From NCBI RefSeq assembly GCF_029338275.1, contig NZ_CP119789.1:2542001-2606000 (forward strand): a stretch of 64,000 bases of DNA, in the 5' to 3' direction. The translations under genes and the position numbers were made by a program. The notes below the pieces were generated by a model. It saw nothing but the letters and a program-made list of their open reading frames with translations, searched no databases and had not been told where the DNA came from. This DNA is from Haloarcula ordinaria (GTDB taxonomy: Archaea > Halobacteriota > Halobacteria > Halobacteriales > Haloarculaceae). This document shows positions 1 to 9,609 of the stretch, piece by piece. Every line of letters starts with the position of its first letter. The first letter of the stretch is position 1.

Positions 1-378
<378 letters not shown>

Positions 379-382
<4 letters not shown>

Positions 383-1269
383 GTATCAGACTCCCCGTCC
401 TCGCGTATCCGCAGGTTGTACTCGCGGATGAGTTCCGCGTCCTCCAGGTCCTCCGCACCGGCGAAGCCGGCCTGCTGGCTCTCGAAGTCGCCGCTCACGT
501 CCCCGCCGGCCTCCGACGGGAACTGCTGTGTGGGGTCGACCTCCTCCTCGCCGCCGGTCGATTCTATCTGAGCGGTCAGGTTCTCGTCGCCGGCGGTCAC
601 GTCCTCGCTGTCGCCCAGCACCGAGTCGCCGTCTTCGAGGCCGGTGTAGTCCCGTGGCTGGTCTGGGCCGCCGTTCGCCGGCGTCGCTCCGCCGTTACCG
701 TCGAGCAAGGCGAGGTCCACGGCGGCGACCTGGACCGTCGCGAGACTCAAGATAGCGATGACAAAGAGCGTCACCGCGAGTCGCCGGATGTTCACCAGCG
801 CGACGCCGGACGTCTCGCGCAGCTGTGCGAGCACGTCCTCGTAGAGTCGCACGGCCATCGCCGTCTCCTGCTCGTCGGTGATAGCGTCGCGGGCGGTCCG
901 GAGGGCCTCGGCGACCGAGGGGTTGACGGCCTCGAACTGCTCGATGAGGGGGCGCCGGAGCCGAAGCACCAGTTCGGCGACGAACACCACGAGCCCGACT
1001 GCGAGCGCGACGAGCGCGGACCCGGGTACCGTGGGGTCGGACAGCGGCACGCCAGCCGAATCGGTCACCGTCTCGGTGACGACGTCCGGGACCCCGACCT
1101 GCTCCGGAATCGCGCTGGGTTCCAGCGCCGCGACCAGCAGGTTCACGACGAGGAAGAGCGCGACGGCGTCGACGACGGCGTATATCGTGGCGGCCTTCCA
1201 GGCCTCGAACCGGACCGCTCTGAGCGCCGCACGCATCCGTTCGCCGACTGGTCTGTCTTTCTTGCTCAT
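379..1269 (-). CDS. Three-helix membrane protein of the MoxR/VWA operon
   Basis: A 296-residue protein of unknown function. Three hydrophobic segments are visible at about residues 28-49, 84-103 and 164-184. They are followed by an acidic, low-complexity C-terminal tail of about 100 residues rich in Gly, Asp and Glu, probably disordered. It sits between the coiled-coil gene (2 nt gap) and moxR (4 nt overlap), so it is very likely co-expressed and may anchor or regulate the MoxR-VWA machinery. I do not recognise a named family. The role comes from context only. Confidence 0.8.
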
Positions 1270-1271
1270 GG

Positions 1272-1934
1272 TCAGTACCCGCTACACTCCGGTTCGCCCT
1301 CGTTTTCGGCCTTGTTGCACAGCGACTGCAGGTCGTCTTCCATCTCGCTGTTCTCCTGTTGCAGGTCCTCGTTCTCGTTCTCGAGCGTATTTACCTCGTC
1401 CTGGAGGTCGTCGATTACGTCTTCGCGGTCGTTGAGTTCGTTCCTGAGGTTCACCACGTCGTTCTGTAGTTCCCGTCGGTCGTCTCGAAGCGTCTCGACC
1501 TCGTCTTCGAGCTCGTTCGCTTCCCGCTCCAGGCGCTGGTTCTCCTGGCGCAGTTCGCTCGTCGTGCCCTGCAGCGTGCTGACCCGGTCCTGGCTGTCTC
1601 GCAGTGCCTGTCTCGTCTCTGCCAGCTGGCTCTCGGTGGCGTTCAGCTGGGCCTCGGTCCGTTCGAGGTCGTCGGCTACCTGGTCAACGTCCTGGGTCCG
1701 CGTCTCGAGTGTCTGTCTGAGTTCGCGGACACGGGTCCGGTTGTCCTGGAGGTCGGCACGCGTTTCCTCCAGTTCGTCACGGAGGTCGGCGTTGGTCGAC
1801 TTCAGGCGGTTGTTCTCTTGCTGTAGCTCGCCCGTCGAGTCCTGGTAGAAGACGGTAGCCCCGGCGGTGCCGGCGACTGCCAGGAGGATGAGGGCGACGA
1901 GTCCGAGGTTCAGGGTGCGACCGATTGCGCTCAC
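1272..1934 (-). CDS. Membrane-anchored coiled-coil protein
   Basis: A 220-residue protein with one N-terminal membrane or signal-anchor segment (about residues 8-26). Almost everything after it is heptad-rich coiled coil (Glu, Gln, Arg, Leu and Asn patterns to about residue 200), and the end carries two cysteines. The GTG start is chosen because it overlaps the stop of the upstream VWA gene (GTGA). A longer reading frame to 2522 only shadows that gene. A helical rod built into a MoxR/VWA operon suggests a tether or scaffold, but this is inference. Confidence 0.8.
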   Translation of the reverse strand: MSAIGRTLNLGLVALILLAVAGTAGATVFYQDSTGELQQENNRLKSTNADLRDELEETRADLQDNRTRVRELRQTLETRTQDVDQVADDLERTEAQLNATESQLAETRQALRDSQDRVSTLQGTTSELRQENQRLEREANELEDEVETLRDDRRELQNDVVNLRNELNDREDVIDDLQDEVNTLENENEDLQQENSEMEDDLQSLCNKAENEGEPECSGY

Positions 1935-4297
1935 GGGAGACCACTCTCCAGAGTAGTGCGCCCGCGGTACACTTGAACGCGTCGGGCGATGACCTCTGCA
2001 GTGAACAGCAGTAGTGCGCCCAGCAGGAAGACCCACGACCACGAGTCGCGGACCGTCCGGATTCGCGTCGACTGCTGGCGTGCCAGCCGTGCGATTTCCG
2101 CCCCCTCGCCGGGCGTGAACAGCTGCCCGCCCGTCTCCTCGACGACGCTCGTGAGGGCCTCGGACTGGCCGAACGTGCCGTACTCGGCGGGGTAGTTCGC
2201 CGCGTACTCGGTGTCGAGTACCGTTCCGTAGCCGGCCGTCGACGGCGTGAACTCGCCCTGATAGCGGTTCGTCCCGACCTGCCGGAACGTGATATCGGCC
2301 GCCTCGGGCCGTGTCTCGCCGCGGTACGTCAGCGACGTCAGCCGGCCGACGCGCGCGTCCCCGACGGCCGTGACGCCGGTCTGTGTCCGCGCCGGGTCGC
2401 CGATAGCGTAGTTGACCGACTTCGTCAGGACGAGCGAGTCCGGCCGTTCGAGCAGGCCGTCGAGCGTGCCGTCGTCGCCGTACGTCGTGATGGAGACGAC
2501 CCGACCGAGGCCGAAGCGCCACGACGCGATGGCCGGCGTGCCGTCGGCCGTCGCCACCTGATAGTCGGCCCCGGGTTTCACCGTGACGCGGTTCGCCTGG
2601 CCCGGGTTGGCGGTCAGCTCCACGCCCGACGTGATGAACGTGTTCCGGGTGACGATGGTGAGTCGGTCGCCCTGGAACTGTCGCGACCCACCGCCGAACA
2701 GCAGTCGCAGGCGGTTCGTCTCGGTGGCCGCGAAGTACGACCCGCCGGACTCGGCGGCGATCTCCCGCAGCGTGAGTTCGTTGACCTTGCGGCCGGCACC
2801 CACGCTGACGACGCGAGTCCCCTCGCGGCCCAGCTGGTTCGAGACGGCGGCCGCTTGGGCCGGTCGGTCCTGGCCGTCGCTCAGGAGGATTATCGTCCCC
2901 TCGCGTTCCCCGAGCAGCTCGTCGGCCCCCTGCAGGCCGATGGCGATGTCGGTCGCTCCGCCGCTCGTGAGCCGGCGAATCTGGTTGGCGACCGTGTTCC
3001 TGTTTTCCCCCAGCGGGGCGAGTTCGGCCACCCGGAAGGCCCGGAAGTTGAACGCGACGACGCCGACCCGGTTCTCGTCGCCCAGCTGGTCGAGCACGTC
3101 GAGGGCCACGGCCTTCTGGATGGCCATCCCCTCCTCGGCACTGCCGGAGACGTCGACGAGCAGGACGATGTTCGTCGTCCCGCCAGTCGCGTTCCCGACG
3201 GAGACGGGCAGCATCGACGCGACGGGCGACTCGCCGTAGCCGCCGTTCTCGTAGGCGTTGTCGCCACCGACGACAACCAGGCCGCCGCCCTCGATGACGT
3301 GTTCCTGGAGGGCGCTGACGTTCCCGAATCGCGTAGCGGGGCTGTCCTGGACGACGACGGAGGAGTAGCCCGACAGGTCCGCCGGCACGGTGTCCGTCTT
3401 CGTCACGTCGTACAGCGAGTCGAGGAAGTTCTCGAAGGGGTAGGTCCGGGCCGAGACGTAGAGGACGTCCGGTTGCTCGACGACGCGAACGCTCTTGTAG
3501 AAGACGTTGTTGCGGTCGAAGACGTCGGAGCTCTCTATCGTCGCCGTCACCCGGTGTGAGCCGAGGTCCTCGAAGGTGTGCGTGACGGCCGTCGTGCCGT
3601 TCTCGCCGACCGTCCGCGTGGCGACCGTCTCGCCGTCGATGCTGACCTCGACAGTCGACTCGTCGGGAAGCCGGACGCCGTCGACGCTGACGACGAACCG
3701 GGACGGTACCCCCGAGCTCACCGTCTGTGGTCCGGAGACCGAGACGGCCGCTTCGCGGTTTCGCGGAATCAGCTCGACGGCGCTCACCGTCGCGTTCAGC
3801 CGTCTGGCCTCTTCCCCCGCTATCGCGAGGCTCCGCCCGGCGGTGACCTGGCCGTCGGAGAGCACCACTACCGTCCCGTTCTCTCTGGCGTTCGCTGCCA
3901 GGCCGTCACCCAGACGAGACGACGCCTCGCTCCCGACCGTCGTGGTGGTCACCGGGACGCCCGTCGCCTCGATGTCTGCGACGAGCGATTCGCGCGTGTC
4001 TGCGTAGACGTCCATACTGGCGGAGTCGTCGGTCAGCAGCGTCACGCTCGGCTCGCCGGCCGTCTCGCGGGTCTGGACCGTGTAGGGCCCCATCGCGCCG
4101 ACGACGAGCAGGACGACGACGAGGACCCGGCTGGCAAAGAGCAGGCGTCTGCTCCGCGTCGACGCCGACCGGGAGCCCCGCTCGCCCCAGAAGACCACGT
4201 AGACGAGGACGGCGACGGCGACCGGGACGGCCACTGCTGGCCAGAGGTGTTCGACCCCGATCGTCAGCCCGTCGGAGAGGGTGTACGAGACGCTCAT
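1931..4297 (-). CDS. VWA-domain membrane protein
   Basis: A 788-residue protein with two N-terminal membrane segments (about 20-37 and 52-70), an extended extracytoplasmic region, and a C-terminal membrane helix near 755-775 followed by a short basic tail. A full MIDAS-like DxSxS motif is present at D382-S384-S386 (DVSGS), and a second aspartate/serine cluster lies at D90-S94. The organisation resembles BatB/VWA-glutaminase-like proteins encoded beside MoxR. It overlaps its upstream partner by ATGA. The likely role is metal-dependent protein binding at the membrane, assisted by the MoxR ATPase; the target is unknown. Confidence 0.85.
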   Translation of the reverse strand: MSVSYTLSDGLTIGVEHLWPAVAVPVAVAVLVYVVFWGERGSRSASTRSRRLLFASRVLVVVLLVVGAMGPYTVQTRETAGEPSVTLLTDDSASMDVYADTRESLVADIEATGVPVTTTTVGSEASSRLGDGLAANARENGTVVVLSDGQVTAGRSLAIAGEEARRLNATVSAVELIPRNREAAVSVSGPQTVSSGVPSRFVVSVDGVRLPDESTVEVSIDGETVATRTVGENGTTAVTHTFEDLGSHRVTATIESSDVFDRNNVFYKSVRVVEQPDVLYVSARTYPFENFLDSLYDVTKTDTVPADLSGYSSVVVQDSPATRFGNVSALQEHVIEGGGLVVVGGDNAYENGGYGESPVASMLPVSVGNATGGTTNIVLLVDVSGSAEEGMAIQKAVALDVLDQLGDENRVGVVAFNFRAFRVAELAPLGENRNTVANQIRRLTSGGATDIAIGLQGADELLGEREGTIILLSDGQDRPAQAAAVSNQLGREGTRVVSVGAGRKVNELTLREIAAESGGSYFAATETNRLRLLFGGGSRQFQGDRLTIVTRNTFITSGVELTANPGQANRVTVKPGADYQVATADGTPAIASWRFGLGRVVSITTYGDDGTLDGLLERPDSLVLTKSVNYAIGDPARTQTGVTAVGDARVGRLTSLTYRGETRPEAADITFRQVGTNRYQGEFTPSTAGYGTVLDTEYAANYPAEYGTFGQSEALTSVVEETGGQLFTPGEGAEIARLARQQSTRIRTVRDSWSWVFLLGALLLFTAEVIARRVQVYRGRTTLESGLP

Positions 4298-6090
4298 CAG
4301 AGGTCACCCCGGTATCGGAGGTATCCGACTTCCAGCAGGACCACGAACAGGCCGGCCAGCGCGGCGAACTCCGTCAACGGCCGGGGGACGCTCCGGCGCT
4401 CCTCGCGCGTGGCGTTCCCGGTCGGTCCCTGCCGGTCCGAGAGCGGTTCGACCGCTGTGTCGGACTCGCGTTCGTCGAGCAGCGACGCGCTCACCGTCCG
4501 TCCGGCTGCGCTGTAGAACCCGACGCGCTGGAGCGAGTTCGTCGGCCCGGTGACCGGCCCGTCCGGCCCCTCGATGCGGTCGGCGTCGAACCGGACCGTC
4601 TCGCCCGTCTCGAAGTTCAGCGCCGGCAGCGGGTCCCGGTTCGCGAGGTGGAAGACGGCCCGCTTCCAGAACACCGGGTACTGGTAGTTGAACTTGAAGC
4701 TCGAGCTGTCTTCGATGTACCCGTAGTACAGCAGACGGCCGCTCTCTCGCTCGGCGGTGGCGATGAGCGGGGTCCCGTCGCCGAGTTCGACCACCGTGCG
4801 GCCCTCGCGGAGGGAGCCGCTGACGTACTCGTCCGGCGGCTGGAAGTCGATGCCGCGGGTCAGCTCGTCCGGTGGCGGGGACTGTACGGTCGCGGCAGAC
4901 CTGACGGGCCCCGGCTCTAGCAACAACAGGTCACCGTATCGCGTCGGGAGCTCCGGTTGCGCCTGGACGACGACGCCACCACCGTCGGCCACGAGCTCTC
5001 GACCCGCCTCGACGTTGCCGGGCAGGAGCGCGCTCGGGTCCACGTTGCTGTAGACGATGACGTCGTAGTCGTCGGTGACGGTCGTCGGTGGCCGGTCGAC
5101 GGTCACGTCGACCTGGTCGACCACCTCCAGCGCCGTAATCAGGTACCGGTTCGGGTCGTTGGTCAGCACGAGCACCTCCACGGTGGGGTCCGAAGGTGCG
5201 GCGATGGAGACCGTGTCGTCGGTCGCGAAGCCGTCACCTGGCGAGAGTCGCGCCTGACTCCGGCCGGCCGGGACCGGGAACGTCACCGTCTCGAGGTCGT
5301 CTGGCCCCAGTTCGACCCGCGCGTTCCGGTTCCCGAGCGTGACCGTCCGGGTGACCGTCTCGCTCCCGAAGTTCTTGACCGACAGCGTCACCCTGGACCC
5401 GGCGAAGCGGCGGTCGACGAATCCCACGTTCGCGTCGCCGCCAGCGTCGAACTGCCGCAGGTCGACCGAGAGGTCCCGGGCGCGGGCGGTGGCCACGGCG
5501 TCGGTCCACTCGTTTCCGGCGAAGTCACTGAGCACCACTATTCGGGCGTTCTCACCCGCCAGCGCGGTCGCCTGCGTTATCGCGCCGTCGAGGTCGCCCG
5601 GCGCGTCGGTCACCTGTAACTGCCCGAGCGCCTCGCGGGCCTCGCTGGGTGTCCCTCGCTGGAGGGTGACGTCACCCCCGTCGTCGGTGGTGACGACCGA
5701 GGTCGTGCTGGTGACCTCCGCGTCGGCCGTCTCGAGCGCGCGAGCGAGCCGGGTGTCGCCACCGCCGGTGGTCGCCATGCTCGCGCTCGTGTCGACCACC
5801 AGGACGGTCTCCTCGACGACGGCACGCTCGTTGACCATCACGTACGGCGCCGCGAGACCGACGGCCAGCAGGAGGAGCGCCAGCAGCTGGACGAGCAGGA
5901 GGAGGCTCCGCGAGAGCCGTTCCAGCAGGGGATTGGTCGCCTGCTGGCGCTCGTCGTTGGCGAGGAAGCGGAACGTCGGGAGCTCCATCCGCTGGGGCTC
6001 CGGGCGGATGAAGTACAGCACCACGATTGGGATGGCGAGGGCGAACGCCGCCAATCCGAGCGGGGAGAGGAAGATTTCCGAGAGGACCAT
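4297..6090 (-). CDS. BatA-like protein with N-terminal BatA domain and VWA fold
   Basis: A 597-residue protein. The N-terminus has the BatA arrangement: a helix at about 11-28, a linker with the EPQRMELPTF-type segment, and a second helix near 63-84. A VWA domain with MIDAS D100-x-S102-x-S104 follows, and a C-terminal helix lies about 20 residues from the end. The ATG at 6090 is preferred over an upstream GTG because a TATA-like TAAATA lies 25-30 nt before it, as expected for a leaderless archaeal gene. It is the first gene of the five-gene operon read leftward into moxR. Confidence 0.85.
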   Translation of the reverse strand: MVLSEIFLSPLGLAAFALAIPIVVLYFIRPEPQRMELPTFRFLANDERQQATNPLLERLSRSLLLLVQLLALLLLAVGLAAPYVMVNERAVVEETVLVVDTSASMATTGGGDTRLARALETADAEVTSTTSVVTTDDGGDVTLQRGTPSEAREALGQLQVTDAPGDLDGAITQATALAGENARIVVLSDFAGNEWTDAVATARARDLSVDLRQFDAGGDANVGFVDRRFAGSRVTLSVKNFGSETVTRTVTLGNRNARVELGPDDLETVTFPVPAGRSQARLSPGDGFATDDTVSIAAPSDPTVEVLVLTNDPNRYLITALEVVDQVDVTVDRPPTTVTDDYDVIVYSNVDPSALLPGNVEAGRELVADGGGVVVQAQPELPTRYGDLLLLEPGPVRSAATVQSPPPDELTRGIDFQPPDEYVSGSLREGRTVVELGDGTPLIATAERESGRLLYYGYIEDSSSFKFNYQYPVFWKRAVFHLANRDPLPALNFETGETVRFDADRIEGPDGPVTGPTNSLQRVGFYSAAGRTVSASLLDERESDTAVEPLSDRQGPTGNATREERRSVPRPLTEFAALAGLFVVLLEVGYLRYRGDL

Positions 6091-6232
6091 TGCCGGACCA
6101 ACTCCCGGCACCCGTATTTATGTTGTGTCTGAGTTGTCAGTTACGCATCAATTGTGGCTGGCCTGTCAGGTGCTCTGTGGCCCCTCGGCATGACCAGACG
6201 GGATTTATTCGGAATGGGACCGAAGAGACGGT

Positions 6233-6772
6233 ATGAGCGACAACGGCGGACACGATAACGAGGTTCAGGACGACCACGACGACCACCACGCGCACGACCC
6301 CAAGCGCGTCAGTATCGCCGTCCTCACCGTCTCTACGACACGGACGCTCGAAGACGACCCCGCCGGCGACGTCGTCGCTGGGGCCTGCGAGCGAACGGGT
6401 CACGACGTCGTGACCCGGCGCGTCGTAGACGACGACAGGGACGCCATCGTCGAAGCGGTGGCGGCGGCGTTCGACGAGGACGACGCCGACGTCGTCGTGA
6501 CCACGGGCGGGACCGGCCTGACCCCCGACGACGTCACCGTCGAGGCCCTCCGACCGCTGTTCGACCGCCGGATTCCTGGGTTCGGAGAACTGTTCCGCGG
6601 GTTCTCCTACGAGGAGGTGGGGCCGATGGCGATGGCCTCGCGGTCGACGGCGGGCGTCGTGGACGACCGCATCGTGTTCTGTCTGCCCGGAAGCGAGCAC
6701 GCCGCCCGGACCGGGACCGAACGGCTCATCGTCCCGGCCGTCGGCCACCTGGTCGGTCTCGTCCGTCGCTGA
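6233..6772 (+). CDS. moaB: Molybdenum cofactor biosynthesis protein MoaB
   Basis: A 179-residue MoaB/MogA-family protein. The TTGGTG nucleotide/molybdopterin-binding motif is at about residues 91-96, followed by the conserved region rich in Asp and Arg and a PGS element near the C-terminus. The family adenylylates molybdopterin before metal insertion. The first 24 residues are unusually rich in Asp and His and precede the conserved fold, so they may bind metal or serve only halophilic charge. A TATA-like TTTATT lies about 27 nt upstream, indicating a leaderless transcript. It is followed by moaC and mobB-moaE on the same strand. Confidence 0.92.
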   Translation: MSDNGGHDNEVQDDHDDHHAHDPKRVSIAVLTVSTTRTLEDDPAGDVVAGACERTGHDVVTRRVVDDDRDAIVEAVAAAFDEDDADVVVTTGGTGLTPDDVTVEALRPLFDRRIPGFGELFRGFSYEEVGPMAMASRSTAGVVDDRIVFCLPGSEHAARTGTERLIVPAVGHLVGLVRR

Positions 6773-6816
6773 GGCGACCCGCACGGTTTTGGGGACAGTC
6801 CTGTTACGACCGAGCG

Positions 6817-7290
6817 ATGACCGACGAGTTCACGCACGTCGAAGACGAGGGCGAGGCGCAGATGGTCGACGTCGGGGGGAAGGCAGACAGCAAGCGTCGC
6901 GCCGTTGCCCGGGGCCGGATACGGCTCTCGGCGGCGACGCTCGAGGCCATCGCGGCCGACGAAATGGAGAAGGGCGACGTCCTGGCCACGGCACGAGTCG
7001 GGGCCATCCAGGCGGTCAAGCACACGTGGGAGACGATTCCGCTGTGCCACCAGATTCCAGTGACGAACGTCGACGTGTCGTTCGACGTCGACGAATCGGC
7101 CGTCGAGGTGACTGTTGCCGTCGATACGGTGGGGAAGACCGGCTGTGAGATGGAGGCGCTCCAGGGGGTGACGACCGGGCTGAACGTCGTCTGGGACATG
7201 GTGAAGGCGAGCGAGAAAGACGCCGACGGCGAGTATCCGACGACCGCAATCGAGGACGTACGTGTCGTCGAGAAGTCGGTCGACAGGTAA
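6817..7290 (+). CDS. moaC: Cyclic pyranopterin monophosphate synthase MoaC
   Basis: A 157-residue protein of normal MoaC length. MoaC acts with MoaA to turn GTP-derived 3',8-cyclo-dihydro-GTP into cyclic pyranopterin monophosphate. Family signatures are clear: MVDVGGK near the N-terminus, LCHQIP containing the active-site histidine, and KTGCEMEAL carrying the catalytic lysine. The gene lies 44 nt after moaB and 82 nt before the mobB-moaE fusion, so three steps of cofactor synthesis are clustered. No moaA is seen in the window. Confidence 0.96.
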   Translation: MTDEFTHVEDEGEAQMVDVGGKADSKRRAVARGRIRLSAATLEAIAADEMEKGDVLATARVGAIQAVKHTWETIPLCHQIPVTNVDVSFDVDESAVEVTVAVDTVGKTGCEMEALQGVTTGLNVVWDMVKASEKDADGEYPTTAIEDVRVVEKSVDR

Positions 7291-7372
7291 TCGACGGCGG
7301 GTCGAGACCGGTCGGTGGCTCAGTCCGGTGCCGCCGAAAACACATACGTGTCTCCGCCGAGTAGACCACTCC

Positions 7373-8200
7373 ATGCAGGTCCTCGGTATCGTCGGCCCCT
7401 CGGGCAACGGGACGACCACACTCGTCGAACGACTCGTCGCGCGCTGCGCGGACTCTGCTCGGGTGGCAACGGTCACGCAGTGCGACCGCGCGCCGGCCGT
7501 CGATACCGACCGGACAGATATCGCCCGCCATCGCACGGCGGGCGCGGCGACCACCGTGGCCACGACCGACGACGGCGAGTGGGTCGCCAGCGGCGAGTCC
7601 AGGACGCTGGACGAGACGCTAACCGAGCTCGCGCCGGCGTTCGACTACGTGTTCGTCGATGGGTACCCCGATTCGTCGCTGCCGAAGGTCGTGCTGGGGG
7701 ACCGACCCGCGACCGACCCGGTCGTCCACCGCGCCGACGACGGCGAGACGGCGGACCTCGATGCGATTCTCGATGCGCTGGCTGCCCAGGACCCCTACGT
7801 CACCCTCGAATCGCTCGTCCGCGAGGTCAAACGCAGCCCAGACGAGGACCGGGCGGGCGCTATCGCCACCTTCACCGGCCGGGTCCGCGCCCGTGACGGC
7901 GTCGACGACGCGCCGACCGAACACCTGGAGTTCGAGCGCTACGACGCGGTGGCCGACGAGACGATGGCGGCGATTCGCGAGGACATCGAGGGCCGCGAGG
8001 GCGTGTTCGCGGTCCGCCTCCACCACAAGACCGGCGTCGTCCAGGCCGGCGAGGATATCGTCTTCGTCGTCGTCCTGGCCGGCCACCGCGAGGAGGCGTT
8101 CCGAGCCGTCGAGGACGGTATCGACCGGCTCAAGGCGGAAGTGCCGCTGTTCAAGAAGGAGGTCACGGTCGAGGAGGCGTTCTGGGCCCACGACAGATAA
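7373..8200 (+). CDS. MobB-MoaE fusion: molybdopterin synthase large subunit with MobB-like domain
   Basis: A 275-residue fusion. Residues 1 to about 130 resemble MobB, and the conserved D-x-D-R-x-D-x-x-R-H-R-x-A-G-A segment is present. About 140-275 is MoaE, with HHKTG, GHREEAF, RLK and FKKE carrying the residues expected for sulfur transfer to precursor Z. The P-loop reads GPSGNGTTTL: the invariant Walker A lysine is threonine, so classical nucleotide binding is doubtful. The ATG at 7373 begins the MobB domain; the open frame extends further upstream without homology. The separate MoaD sulfur carrier is not in the window. Confidence 0.93.
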   Translation: MQVLGIVGPSGNGTTTLVERLVARCADSARVATVTQCDRAPAVDTDRTDIARHRTAGAATTVATTDDGEWVASGESRTLDETLTELAPAFDYVFVDGYPDSSLPKVVLGDRPATDPVVHRADDGETADLDAILDALAAQDPYVTLESLVREVKRSPDEDRAGAIATFTGRVRARDGVDDAPTEHLEFERYDAVADETMAAIREDIEGREGVFAVRLHHKTGVVQAGEDIVFVVVLAGHREEAFRAVEDGIDRLKAEVPLFKKEVTVEEAFWAHDR

Positions 8201-8294
8201 CCGCCCAACGGCTGCTCGTTGGCGGATCCCCATTCGCCCAGTTCTAGTCGATTCTCCGATAGTTCTATTACCCGCGTCAGTGTATGTACGACTG

Positions 8295-8363
8295 ATGTCG
8301 AAGAAGGTCATCGCCCTCGTCGCTCTCGCCGTCCTGACGCTCGCGTACGTCTACCGGAAGTAG
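8295..8363 (+). CDS. 22-residue single-helix membrane microprotein (candidate)
   Basis: A very short frame encoding a basic start (MSKK), a hydrophobic stretch of about 14 residues, and a basic end (YVYRK), the pattern of a tiny membrane protein. A TATA-like TCTATTA lies about 28 nt before the ATG, fitting a leaderless transcript. No function is proposed. It could be chance, but the basic-hydrophobic-basic pattern together with a correctly placed promoter argues for a real gene. Confidence 0.45.
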   Translation: MSKKVIALVALAVLTLAYVYRK

Positions 8364-8440
8364 CGACGGACAGCCCCAGTCGTACAGTCCTCCGACCACG
8401 TTTCCGAACGCTTACCAGCGACAGCGCCGTACCGACGGCC

Positions 8441-9265
8441 ATGTACGGCGTCGTCACGCGCAACGAGGACGAGACCGAGTGGTCGGAGTTCGACCGCGCG
8501 TTCTACGAGGTCAAGGACGTCACCGGCCGGGCAGCCGAACCTGTCGACAGCGCGGTGAACATGGTGTCGTGTTTCGGTGACAACGCCGTCGAGAGCGAGC
8601 AGGAGTTGCTGTCCTTCGACGACGAGGGCACGGCGGCGACGCGCAACGAACCGTACTTCGACTGGACGTACGTCTGCCCGACCCACGACCGGTACCGCGA
8701 GGGGCTCCTGGACATCATCGAGGACGCGGCCGCCGTCACCGACGACGTCCGCCTCGACGACGTCGGGTTCCCCCGTGAGGAGTACTGCCACTGCGACCGC
8801 TGTGAGCGGCGGTTCGAGGAGAGCGAGTTCGAGGACTGGGGCGAGTGGCGAAACGACGTCATCACCTCCTTCGTCGCCGCGGCGCGCGAGCGGGTCCCCG
8901 GTAACCTTTATCTCACCCTGTACCCCGACCCGTATCCGGGCCACCTCGAAGCCCGCAGCGGGATTGCTATCGACGACCTGTCCGAGCACGTCGACGAGTT
9001 CGTCGTCCCCATCTACGACATGGCGTACTCGACGACCTACTGGCTGGAGATTCTCGCCAAGGGGTTCCGCGACCGTCTCTCGACGCCGTTCAGCATCGAA
9101 CTGTACGCCGTCGACGTGGACATCGACGCGCTCGCGAAAGCCGCCGAAGTGGCCGCAGAGTACGGTGAGAGCGTCCTCTTCGGCTACGACGCGAGCAACG
9201 CCAGGGCGACCATCCGCCGGATGAGCGCCGACGCGCGCGATGGGCAGTCGTTCGGCCCGGACTGA
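8441..9265 (+). CDS. TIM-barrel-like protein with CxCxxC motif, function unknown
   Basis: A 274-residue acidic protein. Near residues 103-122 it has a segment of the type RLDDVGFP followed by CHCDRC. This looks like the L-D-x-x-R/G-F-P plus cysteine cluster of putative glycoside-hydrolase-like TIM barrels, and later beta-strand-like segments (LYLTLYPDP, EFVVPIYDM, FSIELYAVD) fit a barrel. The cysteines may bind metal. The ATG at 8441 is chosen because the earlier part of the frame overlaps the promoter region and lacks protein-like composition. Family membership is inferred by eye and the substrate is unknown. Confidence 0.75.
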   Translation: MYGVVTRNEDETEWSEFDRAFYEVKDVTGRAAEPVDSAVNMVSCFGDNAVESEQELLSFDDEGTAATRNEPYFDWTYVCPTHDRYREGLLDIIEDAAAVTDDVRLDDVGFPREEYCHCDRCERRFEESEFEDWGEWRNDVITSFVAAARERVPGNLYLTLYPDPYPGHLEARSGIAIDDLSEHVDEFVVPIYDMAYSTTYWLEILAKGFRDRLSTPFSIELYAVDVDIDALAKAAEVAAEYGESVLFGYDASNARATIRRMSADARDGQSFGPD

Positions 9266-9327
9266 GACCGTTTTTTCAGGACGGGGCGCAGGATACCTTT
9301 ATCTATTCGGCGAGCGACATATCTGGT

Positions 9328-9606
9328 ATGCGCGAACGCATCACTCGAGTGGTCAACAGGGCGAAGTACGCGGCAATCGGCGGCGCCATCGGCGGAGCGG
9401 TCGGCGGCATCTTCAGCGCGCGCGCCGCGAGCACGGCGGCAGGTGCTGGCGCGCTCGTCGGCGCGATTCTGGGCGAGAAGTGGACCTCCGCGGCACCGGT
9501 CGTCAAGCGCGCCCGCTCGAAAGCCGACGAGGAGTGGGCGCTGGCCGGTCCGATGGTCGAGAAGGCCAAGGAGACGGCGAGGGCGCGCGCGCCCAGTCGG
9601 CGCTAG
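9328..9606 (+). CDS. Small glycine-zipper-like protein
   Basis: A 92-residue protein with a basic N-terminus and a Gly/Ala-rich stretch of about residues 16-50 with GxxxG spacing (AIGGAIGGAVGGIF), typical of glycine-zipper membrane-interacting segments, followed by a charged helical C-terminus. A TATA-like CTTTATCTA lies about 28-32 nt upstream of the ATG. It ends 3 nt before the convergent Nudix gene. The function is unknown; association with or insertion into the membrane is an inference from composition. Confidence 0.7.
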   Translation: MRERITRVVNRAKYAAIGGAIGGAVGGIFSARAASTAAGAGALVGAILGEKWTSAAPVVKRARSKADEEWALAGPMVEKAKETARARAPSRR

Positions 9607-9609
9607 TCG

